From contig JALUVB010000246.1 of the NCBI GenBank assembly GCA_027021085.1, positions 1-22,414 of the forward strand: a stretch of 22,414 bases of DNA. Direction: 5' to 3'. Under the pieces are notes generated by a model, which was given only the letters and a program-made list of their open reading frames with translations, was not told the DNA's origin and ran no database searches. A program made the translations under genes and the position numbers. The stretch is from a bacterium (GTDB taxonomy: Bacteria; CAIJMQ01; JAADFP01). Position 1 is the first letter of the stretch. Every line of letters starts with the position of its first letter. Below, piece after piece: positions 6,897 through 13,703 of this stretch.

Positions 6897-8990
6897 TTAT
6901 TCATTCCCCTCGGGTTCGAGGAGTTCCTTGCGAGAGAGACCAATCTTCCCTGTTTCGTCTATTTTTATAACCTTTACCTTGACTTCGTCTCCTTCTTTCA
7001 GGAATTCTTTAACATCTTTGACGTAGCCATGGGCAATCTGGGAAATATGAAGAAGTCCCTCTGTGCCCGGGAAGAGTTCGATAAAGGCGCCGAACGGGGT
7101 AATACGGGTTACCTTTCCCGTGTAAATCTCTCCTATTTCAACTTCCTTCACGCTTTCTTCCATCATCCGTAGTGCTCTCTCAAGAGATTCTTTGTCTTTT
7201 GCCTCTACGGTAACTTTTCCTGCCAGGTCATCCACGGAAATTTTGGTGCCTGTGTCGGCAATTATCTTTCTTATGTTTCTGCCACCCGGGCCGATAAGAG
7301 TGCCAACCTTGTCGGCAGATATATCCATAACGCCGATATAAGGAGCATAAGGAGAAACCGTGGGCCGGGGTGAAGAGAGGGTTTTTGCCATTATGGCAAG
7401 AATTTCTTCCCGTGCCTCTTTTGCCCGGGAAAAAGCTCTCTTCAATGTCTCCACAGTTATTCCCTCAACCTTGATATCCATCTGTACTGCAGTTAATCCT
7501 TTCGGAGTGCCTGCTACTTTAAGGTCCATATCCCCGTATTTGTCTTCAATGCCCAGAATATCCGTAAGCAGTACTTCTTTATCCCCTTCTTTAATCAATC
7601 CCATAGCCACACCAGCCACGGGACTGCTGGTAGGAACTCCTGCATCCATTAAGGCCAGGCTTCCTCCACATACTGTAGCCATAGAAGAAGAGCCGTTAGA
7701 CTCAAGAATATCAGATACCAGCCTTATAGTATAAGGGAAAGTATCCCAATCGGGGATTACTGGTTTCAATGCTCTTTCTGCCAGCCAGCCGTGCCCAATC
7801 TCTCTTCTGCCCGGTCCGCGCATAGGTCTCACTTCCCCCACGCTGAAAGCCGGGAAGTTATAATGCAGCATGAAAGATTTCTTTATATCCTCTCCCCACA
7901 GAGCTTCCATTACCTGTTCGTCCTCCTTACTCCCCAGGGTAGCCACTACCAGAGCCTGTGTTTCACCCCTGGTAAAAAGGGATGAACCGTGTGTGCGGGG
8001 CAATACTCCCACCTCGCAAGTTATGGGACGAACCTTGTCGGGACCCCTTCCGTCCACCCTTCTATTATTTTCCAGGATATCCTTCCGGAGAACTTTTTCC
8101 TCTACCAGGGAAAATGCTTTGCCAATCCATGCCTCTTCGTATTCAGCGGAGAAAGCAGAAGATATTTCTTCCTTAATCTCCTTCACTCTTTTCTGCCTAT
8201 TTTTCTTTTCCGGTATCCGGTTAGCCTCCCTGATTTTCTCTTCAGCGGCTTCCTCTACCTTTTCCAGAAAATCAGAGGGTAAAGAAAAAAGGTCCACCTT
8301 TAGCTTTTCTTTACCATACTGTTCTTTCAGTTCTTCTATCATTTCCACTACCTGGGCACAGGCTTCCTTACCTATATCCAGGGCTTCTATGATTATCTCT
8401 TCGGCTACTTCTTTACACTCGCCTTCTACCATGGAAAGCCCCTCTTTCCCTCCGCAGATTACCAGGTCAAGAAGGCTATTTTCTCTCTCCGGATGAGTGG
8501 GGTTTATGACAAACTTGTTGTCTATATACCCAATTCTCACTGCTCCGATAATTTCGGAAAATGGAATATCTGATATGGAAAGAGCAGCAGAAGCACCGAT
8601 TATCCCCAGAATATCAGGGTCGTTTACTTCATCCACGGAGAGAGCCGTAGCCACTATTTGCACCTCCATGGGTAACCCTTCCGGGAATAACGGCCTAAGC
8701 GGACGATCAATCAGCCGGGAGGTAACTATTTCCTTTTCCGATGGCCTGCCTTCTCTCTTAAAAAATCCTCCCGGGATTTTCCCTCCTGCATAGGTTCTTT
8801 CCCTGTATTCCACAGTAAGAGGGAAAAAGTCAGGCATATCTTCCTGCTTCAATTCTTTTCCCACGCAGGCAACAAGCACTACTGTATCTCCGTACCTCAC
8901 ATAAACTGAACCATTAGCCAGCCGGGCAACTTTTCCCGTTTCAATTACAAGATTATCCCTACCAATAATTTTTTCTACCTTTCCATTCAT
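6897..8990 (-). CDS. pnp: Polyribonucleotide nucleotidyltransferase (PNPase)
   Basis: Phosphorolytic 3'-5' exoribonuclease and tailing enzyme of RNA turnover, a trimer in the cytoplasm. The 697 residues show the standard order: a first RNase PH domain (1 to about 210), an all-helical linker, and a second RNase PH domain with the catalytic GSSSMATVCGGSLALMDAG segment. A KH domain containing IGPGGRNIRKI (about 550-610) and a C-terminal S1 domain (about 620-690, ITPFGAFIELFPGTEGLLH) complete it. The ATG is one base from the thrS stop codon, indicating co-transcription and probably coupled translation. rpsO (S15), the usual upstream neighbour of pnp, is absent here, with thrS in its place. Confidence 0.98.
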   Translation of the reverse strand: MNGKVEKIIGRDNLVIETGKVARLANGSVYVRYGDTVVLVACVGKELKQEDMPDFFPLTVEYRERTYAGGKIPGGFFKREGRPSEKEIVTSRLIDRPLRPLFPEGLPMEVQIVATALSVDEVNDPDILGIIGASAALSISDIPFSEIIGAVRIGYIDNKFVINPTHPERENSLLDLVICGGKEGLSMVEGECKEVAEEIIIEALDIGKEACAQVVEMIEELKEQYGKEKLKVDLFSLPSDFLEKVEEAAEEKIREANRIPEKKNRQKRVKEIKEEISSAFSAEYEEAWIGKAFSLVEEKVLRKDILENNRRVDGRGPDKVRPITCEVGVLPRTHGSSLFTRGETQALVVATLGSKEDEQVMEALWGEDIKKSFMLHYNFPAFSVGEVRPMRGPGRREIGHGWLAERALKPVIPDWDTFPYTIRLVSDILESNGSSSMATVCGGSLALMDAGVPTSSPVAGVAMGLIKEGDKEVLLTDILGIEDKYGDMDLKVAGTPKGLTAVQMDIKVEGITVETLKRAFSRAKEAREEILAIMAKTLSSPRPTVSPYAPYIGVMDISADKVGTLIGPGGRNIRKIIADTGTKISVDDLAGKVTVEAKDKESLERALRMMEESVKEVEIGEIYTGKVTRITPFGAFIELFPGTEGLLHISQIAHGYVKDVKEFLKEGDEVKVKVIKIDETGKIGLSRKELLEPEGNE

Positions 8991-8991
8991 T

Positions 8992-10701
8992 TTAAACCTT
9001 CTCCTTTATTCTCTTTTTTAACATTCCTATAAAATCCTCTGTTTTCATCAACTTTTGTTCTCCCTTTCTTTCTCTCACTGAAACCCCATCAATCTCTTCC
9101 TCCTTTTTACCTACTACCAACATATAAGGGACCTTTTCTTTTTCGCTTTCCCTTATTTTATACCCCACTGTAGCGCTGCGTTCGTCTATCTCTACCCGTA
9201 CTCCCTCCTCCTGGAGAGAGCAATACACTTTACGCGCATAAGGGAGCATATCATCATTTATCGGAATAATTTTTACCTGAAGAGGTGCTAACCAGAGAGG
9301 TAAATCACCCCCGTAAAATTCAAGCAGTGTCCCCACAAATCTTTCCATGGCACCCAGTACCACCCGGTGTATCATTATTACATACTCTGCCTTGTTGTCT
9401 TTATTTATGTAGGTTACATCGAACCTGCGGGGAAGATTGAAATCAAACTGAACCGTGGGCCCCTGCCATAATCTTCCCAGAGCATCTTCCATTTTGATGT
9501 CTATCTTGGGACCGTAAAATACCCCTTCCCCTTCCTCTACCTCGAATTCTATTCCCCGTTCCTGCAACACTTCTCTGAGTGCTGACTCTGCCCTTTCCCA
9601 GTCCTGGATACTCCCGGTAAATTTATCCGGCCGGGTAGAAAGAAATGCCCGATAAGGAAAATTAAATACTCCCATCATATAATCGACAAACTCAATGACA
9701 CCTTTTATCTCTTCCTTTACCTGCCAGGGGGTACAGAATATGTGCGCATCATCCTGGGTAAAGCCCCTTACCCGCAGCATGCCATGCAGCACTCCACTTT
9801 TTTCGTACCTATATACTGTCCCCATTTCAGCCAGTCTCAAAGGTAGGTCACGGTAACTTCTCATTTTGCTTTTGTATATGAGGATATGTCCCGGGCAATT
9901 CATAGGTTTCAGCTGATAGGTAGCCTCGGGTAATTCCATGGGCGGAAACATGTTTTCACGATAAAAATCCCAATGTCCGCTCCTTACCCACAGGTCTTTT
10001 TTTAGAATATGGGGAGTATAAACTATCTGGTAGCCCCTTTTACGATGTTCCTCATACCAGAACTCTTCTATTTCCCTGCGAATAACAGCTCCCCTGGGAT
10101 GCCAGAATATAAGCCCGCTCCCGGCTTCTTCCTCCGTACTGAAGAGGTCCAGCTCTTTTCCCACCAGGCGGTGGTCTCGTTTCTTGGCTTCCTCAAGTTT
10201 TTTTAAATAAGCATCCAGTTCGTCTTTTTCAGAAAAGGCAGTACCATAGATTCTTTGCAACATGGGATTATTTTCACTTCCCCTCCAGTAAGCACCTGCC
10301 ACTGAAAGCAACTTGAAATACTTTACCTCTCCTGTACTTTCCACATGAGGCCCTTTACATAAATCAGTAAATTCTCCATCGCGGTAAAGAGTAACGCTGT
10401 TATCTGGAATTTCTTTGAGTAATTCGAGCTTGTAATTTTCCCCTTTCTCCTTAAAAACTCTCTCTGCTTCTTCTTTGCTTACACTCAGCTTTTCAAACCG
10501 ATAGTTATCCTTTACAATCTTTCTCATTTCCTTCTCAATTTTTTTCAGGTCTTCAGGAGTAAACGGCTGAGGTGAATCAAAGTCATAGTAAAACCCGTTT
10601 TTTACAGCAGGGCCGATCCCCAGACGGACCTCAGGGTAAAGTCTTTTTACTGCTTGTGCCAGGATATGAGAAGCAGAATGCCTTAACGTTTCTAAATCCA
10701 T
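8992..10701 (-). CDS. thrS: Threonine-tRNA ligase lacking the N-terminal TGS domain
   Basis: Charges tRNA-Thr. At 569 residues it is about 70 short of the usual bacterial ThrRS because it begins directly at the editing (N2) domain, RHSASHILAQ. The editing residues are intact (H8, H12, C115, H119 in DLCKGPHV). The class II core has zinc ligands C269 (KPMNCPGH), H320 (DDAHIFC) and H445 (IMIHRVVLGAMERF), followed by the anticodon-binding domain from about 470. The short start is real: an in-frame TAG lies immediately before the ATG, and upstream DNA is tRNA-like, not coding. A weak GAAAGAG precedes the start. It is followed at one base by pnp. Loss of TGS is known in some ThrRS lineages and does not by itself abolish charging. 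Confidence 0.97.
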   Translation of the reverse strand: MDLETLRHSASHILAQAVKRLYPEVRLGIGPAVKNGFYYDFDSPQPFTPEDLKKIEKEMRKIVKDNYRFEKLSVSKEEAERVFKEKGENYKLELLKEIPDNSVTLYRDGEFTDLCKGPHVESTGEVKYFKLLSVAGAYWRGSENNPMLQRIYGTAFSEKDELDAYLKKLEEAKKRDHRLVGKELDLFSTEEEAGSGLIFWHPRGAVIRREIEEFWYEEHRKRGYQIVYTPHILKKDLWVRSGHWDFYRENMFPPMELPEATYQLKPMNCPGHILIYKSKMRSYRDLPLRLAEMGTVYRYEKSGVLHGMLRVRGFTQDDAHIFCTPWQVKEEIKGVIEFVDYMMGVFNFPYRAFLSTRPDKFTGSIQDWERAESALREVLQERGIEFEVEEGEGVFYGPKIDIKMEDALGRLWQGPTVQFDFNLPRRFDVTYINKDNKAEYVIMIHRVVLGAMERFVGTLLEFYGGDLPLWLAPLQVKIIPINDDMLPYARKVYCSLQEEGVRVEIDERSATVGYKIRESEKEKVPYMLVVGKKEEEIDGVSVRERKGEQKLMKTEDFIGMLKKRIKEKV

Positions 10702-10766
10702 CTATTACTCTTTCAACATACTTTTCATCCCTTACTACAAATTAAATTTTGCAGAATTTACAGGTG

Positions 10767-10796
10767 CCTCTGACCTTTCCAACCCAAAGTCGGAAT
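10767..10796 (-). other. Partial copy of the tRNA-like anticodon arm, upstream of thrS
   Basis: On the minus strand about 30 bases match the anticodon-arm to T-stem portion of the neighbouring tRNA-like gene with about four substitutions. The hairpin TTCCGAC / TTTGG / GTTGGAA (10795-10777) keeps all seven pairs, one as G-U. The D arm, T arm and acceptor are lost. It lies about 66 bases before the thrS start, so it would sit in a thrS leader if the tRNA region is co-transcribed. Confidence 0.6.
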
Positions 10797-10815
10797 GTTC
10801 CCCTAACCTATTTTG

Positions 10816-10889
10816 TGGGCGATAGAGGGTTTGAACCTCTGACCTTTCCGACGTGAAGTCGGAACGCTCTCCCACTGAGCTAACTGCCC
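10816..10889 (-). tRNA. tRNA-Val-like gene with abnormal anticodon arm (possible pseudo-tRNA or tRNA mimic)
   Basis: The D arm, T arm (AGAGG TTCAAAC CCTCT) and acceptor 3' strand are the same as those of the adjacent tRNA-Val(CAC). The acceptor stem, however, has an A-C mismatch and a G-U pair. The anticodon arm TTCCGACTTCACGTCGGAA is two bases longer than normal: either a 7-bp stem with a 5-base loop (TTCAC), or a 5-bp stem with a 9-base loop (ACTTCACGT). No register gives a normal 5-bp/7-base arm, so the decoding identity is undefined. It is probably a duplicated and altered tRNA-Val. CCA is not encoded. Confidence 0.6.
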
Positions 10890-10977
10890 AAAGAACAAAT
10901 AGGTAAGCAACTCCTCTGCAAATACCTACATCCCTTACTTCCCAGTTTTTGCTATCCATCTTACTCACTTAAATTAG

Positions 10978-11049
10978 TGGGCGATAGAGGGTTTGAACCT
11001 CTGACCTCCTGCGTGTGAAGCAGGCGCTCTCCCACTGAGCTAATCGCCC
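10978..11049 (-). tRNA. tRNA-Val (anticodon CAC)
   Basis: Perfect cloverleaf: acceptor GGGCGAT / ATCGCCC with discriminator A, D stem GCTC/GAGC, anticodon stem CCTGC/GCAGG with loop TTCACAC (CAC at 11015-11017), and T arm AGAGG TTCAAAC CCTCT. It reads GUG. The 3' CCA is not encoded. Confidence 0.95.
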
Positions 11050-11065
11050 GAATCAGAATGGCTGG

Positions 11066-11139
11066 TGGGCGGTACTGGATTCGAACCAGTGACCTTCACG
11101 ATGTCAACGTGACACTCTAACCATCTGAGCTAACCGCCC
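11066..11139 (-). tRNA. tRNA-Val (anticodon GAC)
   Basis: Acceptor GGGCGGT / ACCGCCC with discriminator A, anticodon stem TCACG/CGTGA and loop TTGACAT (GAC at 11103-11105), and T arm ACTGG TTCGAAT CCAGT. It reads GUC and GUU. CCA is not encoded. It lies 16 bp upstream of tRNA-Val(CAC) and one base from tRNA-Leu. Confidence 0.95.
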
Positions 11140-11140
11140 G

Positions 11141-11228
11141 TGCCGAGGGCCGGATTTGAACCGGCACGTTCCGTCACGGAACGAGGGATTTTAAGTCCCT
11201 TGCGTCTGCCAACTTCCGCCACCCCGGC
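11141..11228 (-). tRNA. tRNA-Leu (anticodon TAA)
   Basis: An 88-base class II tRNA with acceptor GCCGGGG / CCTCGGC (one G-U), anticodon stem AGGGA/TCCCT and loop CTTAAAA (TAA at 11191-11193). A long variable arm with a CGTTCCGTGACGGAACG hairpin and T arm GCCGG TTCAAAT CCGGC complete it. It reads UUA and UUG. CCA is not encoded. Confidence 0.95.
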
Positions 11229-11237
11229 AACTATCCA

Positions 11238-11252
11238 AGCGACTCTGTCGCT
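11238..11252. repeat. Small hairpin in the tRNA spacer
   Basis: A 6-bp stem AGCGAC / GTCGCT around a 3-base loop lies in the 82-bp spacer between tRNA-Cys and tRNA-Leu. The rest of the spacer (TTGTCGTTCTGAGGGAG near 11294-11310) resembles another common dispersed intergenic repeat. Its function is unknown; it could aid processing. Confidence 0.4.
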
Positions 11253-11310
11253 CCAAATCCACCCCCCCTGCCTCTAATCTCCTCGAACTCCGCTTGTCGT
11301 TCTGAGGGAG

Positions 11311-11382
11311 AGGCGGCGCCCGGATTTGAACCGGGGTATCGCGGCTTTGCAGGCCGCTGCCTTTCCACTTGGCTACGCCGCC
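11311..11382 (-). tRNA. tRNA-Cys (anticodon GCA)
   Basis: Acceptor GGCGGCG / CGCCGCC with discriminator T, as expected for Cys. Anticodon stem GCGGC/GCCGC with loop CTGCAAA (GCA at 11348-11350), and T arm CCCGG TTCAAAT CCGGG. CCA is not encoded. It is the first gene of the minus-strand tRNA cluster. Confidence 0.95.
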
Positions 11383-11393
11383 ATTGCCTGTCT

Positions 11394-11402
11394 ATTTTAC
11401 CA
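11394..11402 (-). promoter_or_regulatory. Candidate extended -10 promoter of the tRNA cluster
   Basis: On the minus strand TGG-TAAAAT lies 11 bases before the first base of tRNA-Cys, which would give a leader of only a few bases. No convincing -35 box is present at 17 bp, as is common for extended -10 promoters. Confidence 0.45.
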
Positions 11403-11470
11403 TAAAATCAGATTTAATTACTTAAACCATAGAAAAAGAAGAGAAGGAAATGCGATAAATTCTTTTCTGT

Positions 11471-11713
11471 TTAAGCCTCTCCCTGATGAATGTTCCACAC
11501 CACATCTTCTACTTCGCCAATTTTGTGGATTTCTCTTTCCAGGCGAGATACTTCGTAGGAATGGACAGGTTTTCCATCCCGTAAATAAAACAGTTTACCG
11601 GAAATATAAACTACGCCCTTGACTGTTCTATGGCGCACATTTCTTAGATCGATATAATTTCTTACAAATAATCCCCTTACTCTCATGTCTATTTTCATGT
11701 CACGTGTCGACAT
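11471..11713 (-). CDS. Small BON-like domain protein
   Basis: An 80-residue protein whose core fits a BON domain: VRHRTVKGVVYISGKLFYL, then a helix SYEVSRLEREIHKIG and a closing strand VEDVVWNI. The pattern is hydrophobic strand, Gly, strand, helix, GxVxxVxN-like ending. BON domains are usually periplasmic or membrane-associated ligand-binding modules, but this protein has no signal peptide or membrane segment, so its location is unclear. It begins 7 bases after the pseudopilin stop and is probably co-transcribed with it. Start choice is uncertain: in-frame ATGs at 11713, 11698 and 11686 all have weak ribosome binding sites. The assignment rests on pattern only. Confidence 0.6.
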   Translation of the reverse strand: MSTRDMKIDMRVRGLFVRNYIDLRNVRHRTVKGVVYISGKLFYLRDGKPVHSYEVSRLEREIHKIGEVEDVVWNIHQGEA

Positions 11714-11720
11714 TTACCCA

Positions 11721-12236
11721 TTAAGGCCCGGTAAGGTAAATATTATCAGAGGGTGAGGAGGAACTATAGTCAGAATACGCATTCACGAAGTTATTTGCTC
11801 CATTGTCAGTACCATCCGGGCCCACGGAAAACATAATCCAGGAGTCAGCCAGTGGGGCATCAGCTGAACCTCCCGGAAAATCAATATTGGAATAATAGCG
11901 GTAAGGATTGGAGAAGTTAAAAGGATCTTTTGGTGCACTACCCAGGGAAAAATAACCTTCGTCCACAAGCTTTTGCAGCCCGTTTCTCAGAGAAGAATCA
12001 GCGTTATCGTTAGCTGTTACAATTGTACGAGGAAGGTCGTAATTGCTCGGATATCCGCCAAAATCAGCATAATAGGTCATCAGAGCTACCCTTAAATTAT
12101 TCATTTCTGTCTTCGCCTTGGCAATCCTTGCCCTCTTTCTTGCCTGATTCAAAGAAGGCAAAAGAATGGCTGCCAGAACCCCCATAATAGCAATGACGGT
12201 GATTAACTCCAACAGGGTAAATCCCTTTTTTTTCAT
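11721..12236 (-). CDS. Type II secretion/type IV pilus-like pseudopilin (GspG-like)
   Basis: A 171-residue prepilin-like protein. The N-terminus MKKKGFTLLELITVIAIMGV is a class III signal: cleavage by prepilin peptidase after Gly5, then Phe(+1) and Glu(+5), and a hydrophobic assembly helix ending near LPSLNQARKRA. The globular part has the GspG-like order of amphipathic helix (TEMNNLRVALMTYYADFGGYPS), a loop region and a C-terminal WIMFSVGPDGTDNG, reminiscent of the calcium-binding end of major pseudopilins. I start at 12236 because AGGAGGTG lies 7 bases upstream; the longer GTG start at 12254 would translate that site. No other secretion genes are nearby, so it is an orphan pseudopilin with a BON-like gene downstream. 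GspG or a general pilin-like role cannot be separated by sequence alone. Confidence 0.9.
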   Translation of the reverse strand: MKKKGFTLLELITVIAIMGVLAAILLPSLNQARKRARIAKAKTEMNNLRVALMTYYADFGGYPSNYDLPRTIVTANDNADSSLRNGLQKLVDEGYFSLGSAPKDPFNFSNPYRYYSNIDFPGGSADAPLADSWIMFSVGPDGTDNGANNFVNAYSDYSSSSPSDNIYLTGP

Positions 12237-12255
12237 AATTTCACCTCCTCGCACT

Positions 12256-12284
12256 AAGCGATTTAGCCGCTTTCGTTTCTAAAT
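12256..12284 (-). promoter_or_regulatory. Alternative hairpins in the pseudopilin leader
   Basis: Just upstream of the strong AGGAGG, two mutually exclusive stems can form: ATTTAG/CTAAAT around a 12-base loop (12261-12284), and AAGCG/CGCTT around a 7-base loop (12256-12272). The arrangement could control access to the ribosome binding site. No known riboswitch core is recognised. Confidence 0.35.
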
Positions 12285-12356
12285 TGAAAAACCTAATACC
12301 AGGCAATACCCAACACTTGCTACCTGCAATTTCTATACCCATTTCTCTATCTTTTC

Positions 12357-12365
12357 ATTCTACCA
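12357..12365 (-). promoter_or_regulatory. Candidate extended -10 promoter of the pseudopilin gene
   Basis: On the minus strand TGG-TAGAAT lies just beyond the argJ stop codon. It predicts a leader of roughly 114 bases before the ATG at 12236, which contains the alternative hairpins. There is no clear -35 box. Confidence 0.45.
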
Positions 12366-12370
12366 CAAAT

Positions 12371-13564
12371 TCAGGTATGGTAATGTGCATTTATCTTCAC
12401 ATATTCCTCTGTAAGGTCACAGGTCCAGAAAACAGTGCGGTGGTCTCCGTGCCGAAGGTCCACCTCCAGGAGTATTTTTTTCTCCTGCAGTTTATTGATT
12501 AGTTCTTGCCTGTCGTTTATTACCGGGGCAAGGTTTTCAAAAACTTTTATCCCCTGAATTTTTAATGTTACCCGGTGCGGGTTGAATTTTACTTTTACCT
12601 GGCCCAGCGCGCAAAGGATTCTTCCCCAGTTAGGATCTTCCCCGTAGATAGCAGTTTTTACTAAAGGAGAACGTGCAATAGAACGAGCAGCCCGGTGAGC
12701 ATCTTTCTCGTCCCAGGCACCATTTACCCTGATTTCTATCAATTTCGTAGCTCCTTCTCCATCTTTTGCTATCATCTTGGCCAATTCCCTGGCAACTTCG
12801 CTAAGAGACTCAGTAAAAAGAGAAAAGTTGTCAGAGCCCATCTTTATACGCGGATTCCTGGCCAGGCCGCTGGCTAATGCTACAACGGTATCGTTAGTAG
12901 ACATATCTCCGTCCACCAGGATTCTATTGAAGGAATGCTCTACAGCAATTCTTAAAGATTCCTTGAGAGCTTCCCTCTCAATGCATGCATCAGTAAACAG
13001 AAAACATAACATCGTAGCCAGCTGGGGAGAAATCATCCCTGCGCCTTTAGCTATCCCCCCTACCCTGATTGATTTCTTACCCCTTTCTTTTATCTTAGTT
13101 TCTATAAAATAAATCTTGGGGAAGGTATCTGTAGTCATAATAGCTTCTGCCGCATCTGCTATCCCCCCTTCCTCAAGTTGCTCTATTAGCAGGGGAAGAT
13201 TTTTATTTATTTTCTCTACCGGTAGCCTTTCACCAATCACCCCCGTAGAAGCTAAAAGCAGGTGGGATTCTTTGACATCCAGCAGAACGGACAGCTCACG
13301 GGAAATTTCCAGGGCATCTTCTTCCCCTTTCTTGCCGGTAAGAGCATTGGCACACCCGCTATTTGCCAGGATTACCTGGGCTTCTCCTTTTTTTAACCTT
13401 GCAATATCTATAAGTACGGGATAAGCCTTGAATTTGTTCTGGGTAAACATACCACACGCTACACAGGGGTGTGTGGCATAAATTAAAGCTAAATCTTTCC
13501 TTCCTTTGTCTTTGATACCACAGGAGATGCCGGAAAATTTGAATCCGCGGGGAATCATGAGCAT
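12371..13564 (-). CDS. argJ: Bifunctional ornithine acetyltransferase/N-acetylglutamate synthase
   Basis: Recycles the acetyl group from N-acetylornithine to glutamate (and may also acetylate glutamate from acetyl-CoA) in arginine synthesis. The 397-residue precursor has the autocleavage site at Ala183-Thr184 in KGAGMISPQLATMLCF; Thr184 becomes the nucleophile of the beta chain. Other family marks are LANSGCANALTG, LLASTGVIGE and DGDMSTNDT, and it ends with a Tyr-x-x-Thr-like INAHYHT. Whether it is mono- or bifunctional cannot be read from sequence. Two in-frame ATGs (13564, 13558) lie together and neither has a ribosome binding site. A -10-like TAAAAT ends only 6 bases before the first ATG, so the message may be leaderless. 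It is divergent from argG. Confidence 0.96.
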   Translation of the reverse strand: MLMIPRGFKFSGISCGIKDKGRKDLALIYATHPCVACGMFTQNKFKAYPVLIDIARLKKGEAQVILANSGCANALTGKKGEEDALEISRELSVLLDVKESHLLLASTGVIGERLPVEKINKNLPLLIEQLEEGGIADAAEAIMTTDTFPKIYFIETKIKERGKKSIRVGGIAKGAGMISPQLATMLCFLFTDACIEREALKESLRIAVEHSFNRILVDGDMSTNDTVVALASGLARNPRIKMGSDNFSLFTESLSEVARELAKMIAKDGEGATKLIEIRVNGAWDEKDAHRAARSIARSPLVKTAIYGEDPNWGRILCALGQVKVKFNPHRVTLKIQGIKVFENLAPVINDRQELINKLQEKKILLEVDLRHGDHRTVFWTCDLTEEYVKINAHYHT

Positions 13565-13567
13565 ACA

Positions 13568-13596
13568 TTGATTTTACTGGAAACAACAGATAAATT
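13568..13596 (+). promoter_or_regulatory. Candidate argG promoter
   Basis: TTGATT (13568-13573), a 17-base spacer and TAAATT (13591-13596) read toward argG, giving a leader of about 100 bases. Each box matches consensus at four of six positions. It overlaps the divergent argJ promoter candidate almost completely. Confidence 0.3.
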
Positions 13597-13599
13597 AAA
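13571..13599 (-). promoter_or_regulatory. Candidate argJ promoter
   Basis: On the minus strand TTTAAT (13594-13599), a 17-base spacer and TAAAAT (13571-13576). The -10 box ends 6 bases before the argJ ATG, so transcription would begin at or next to the start codon. Confidence 0.4.
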
Positions 13600-13703
13600 G
13601 AGTTTTTCCCCGGGAAGGAGAAGATTCGCCCCGGCCTCACATTAAAACAGGCTGAAAAGTAAGGGTGTTTATGATAGTATTAGGAATTACAGGAGAGAAA
13701 AAA

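Noticed and set aside
7870-8496. 208-residue plus-strand open frame inside pnp
   Set aside because: Serine-rich antisense frame of a well-supported PNPase gene, with no family motif.
10846-10864. Selenocysteine or suppressor tRNA (TCA register)
   Set aside because: The rest of the molecule is a normal-length Val body without the long acceptor, D stem and variable arm of tRNA-Sec, and the arm length is wrong for decoding.
10735-10968. 77-residue minus-strand open frame with repeated SDF-x-x-ERSE segments
   Set aside because: It is a translation through the tRNA-like gene and its partial copy; the repeated peptide simply reflects the duplicated anticodon arm.
12237-12254. Upstream GTG start for the pseudopilin
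   Set aside because: It would translate the AGGAGGTG ribosome binding site and displace the prepilin leader.
12237-12350. c-di-GMP (GEMM) riboswitch before the pseudopilin
   Set aside because: The conserved GEMM core (CGCAAAGCC-type strand with tetraloop and receptor in an 80-90 base fold) is not found; only short alternative stems are.
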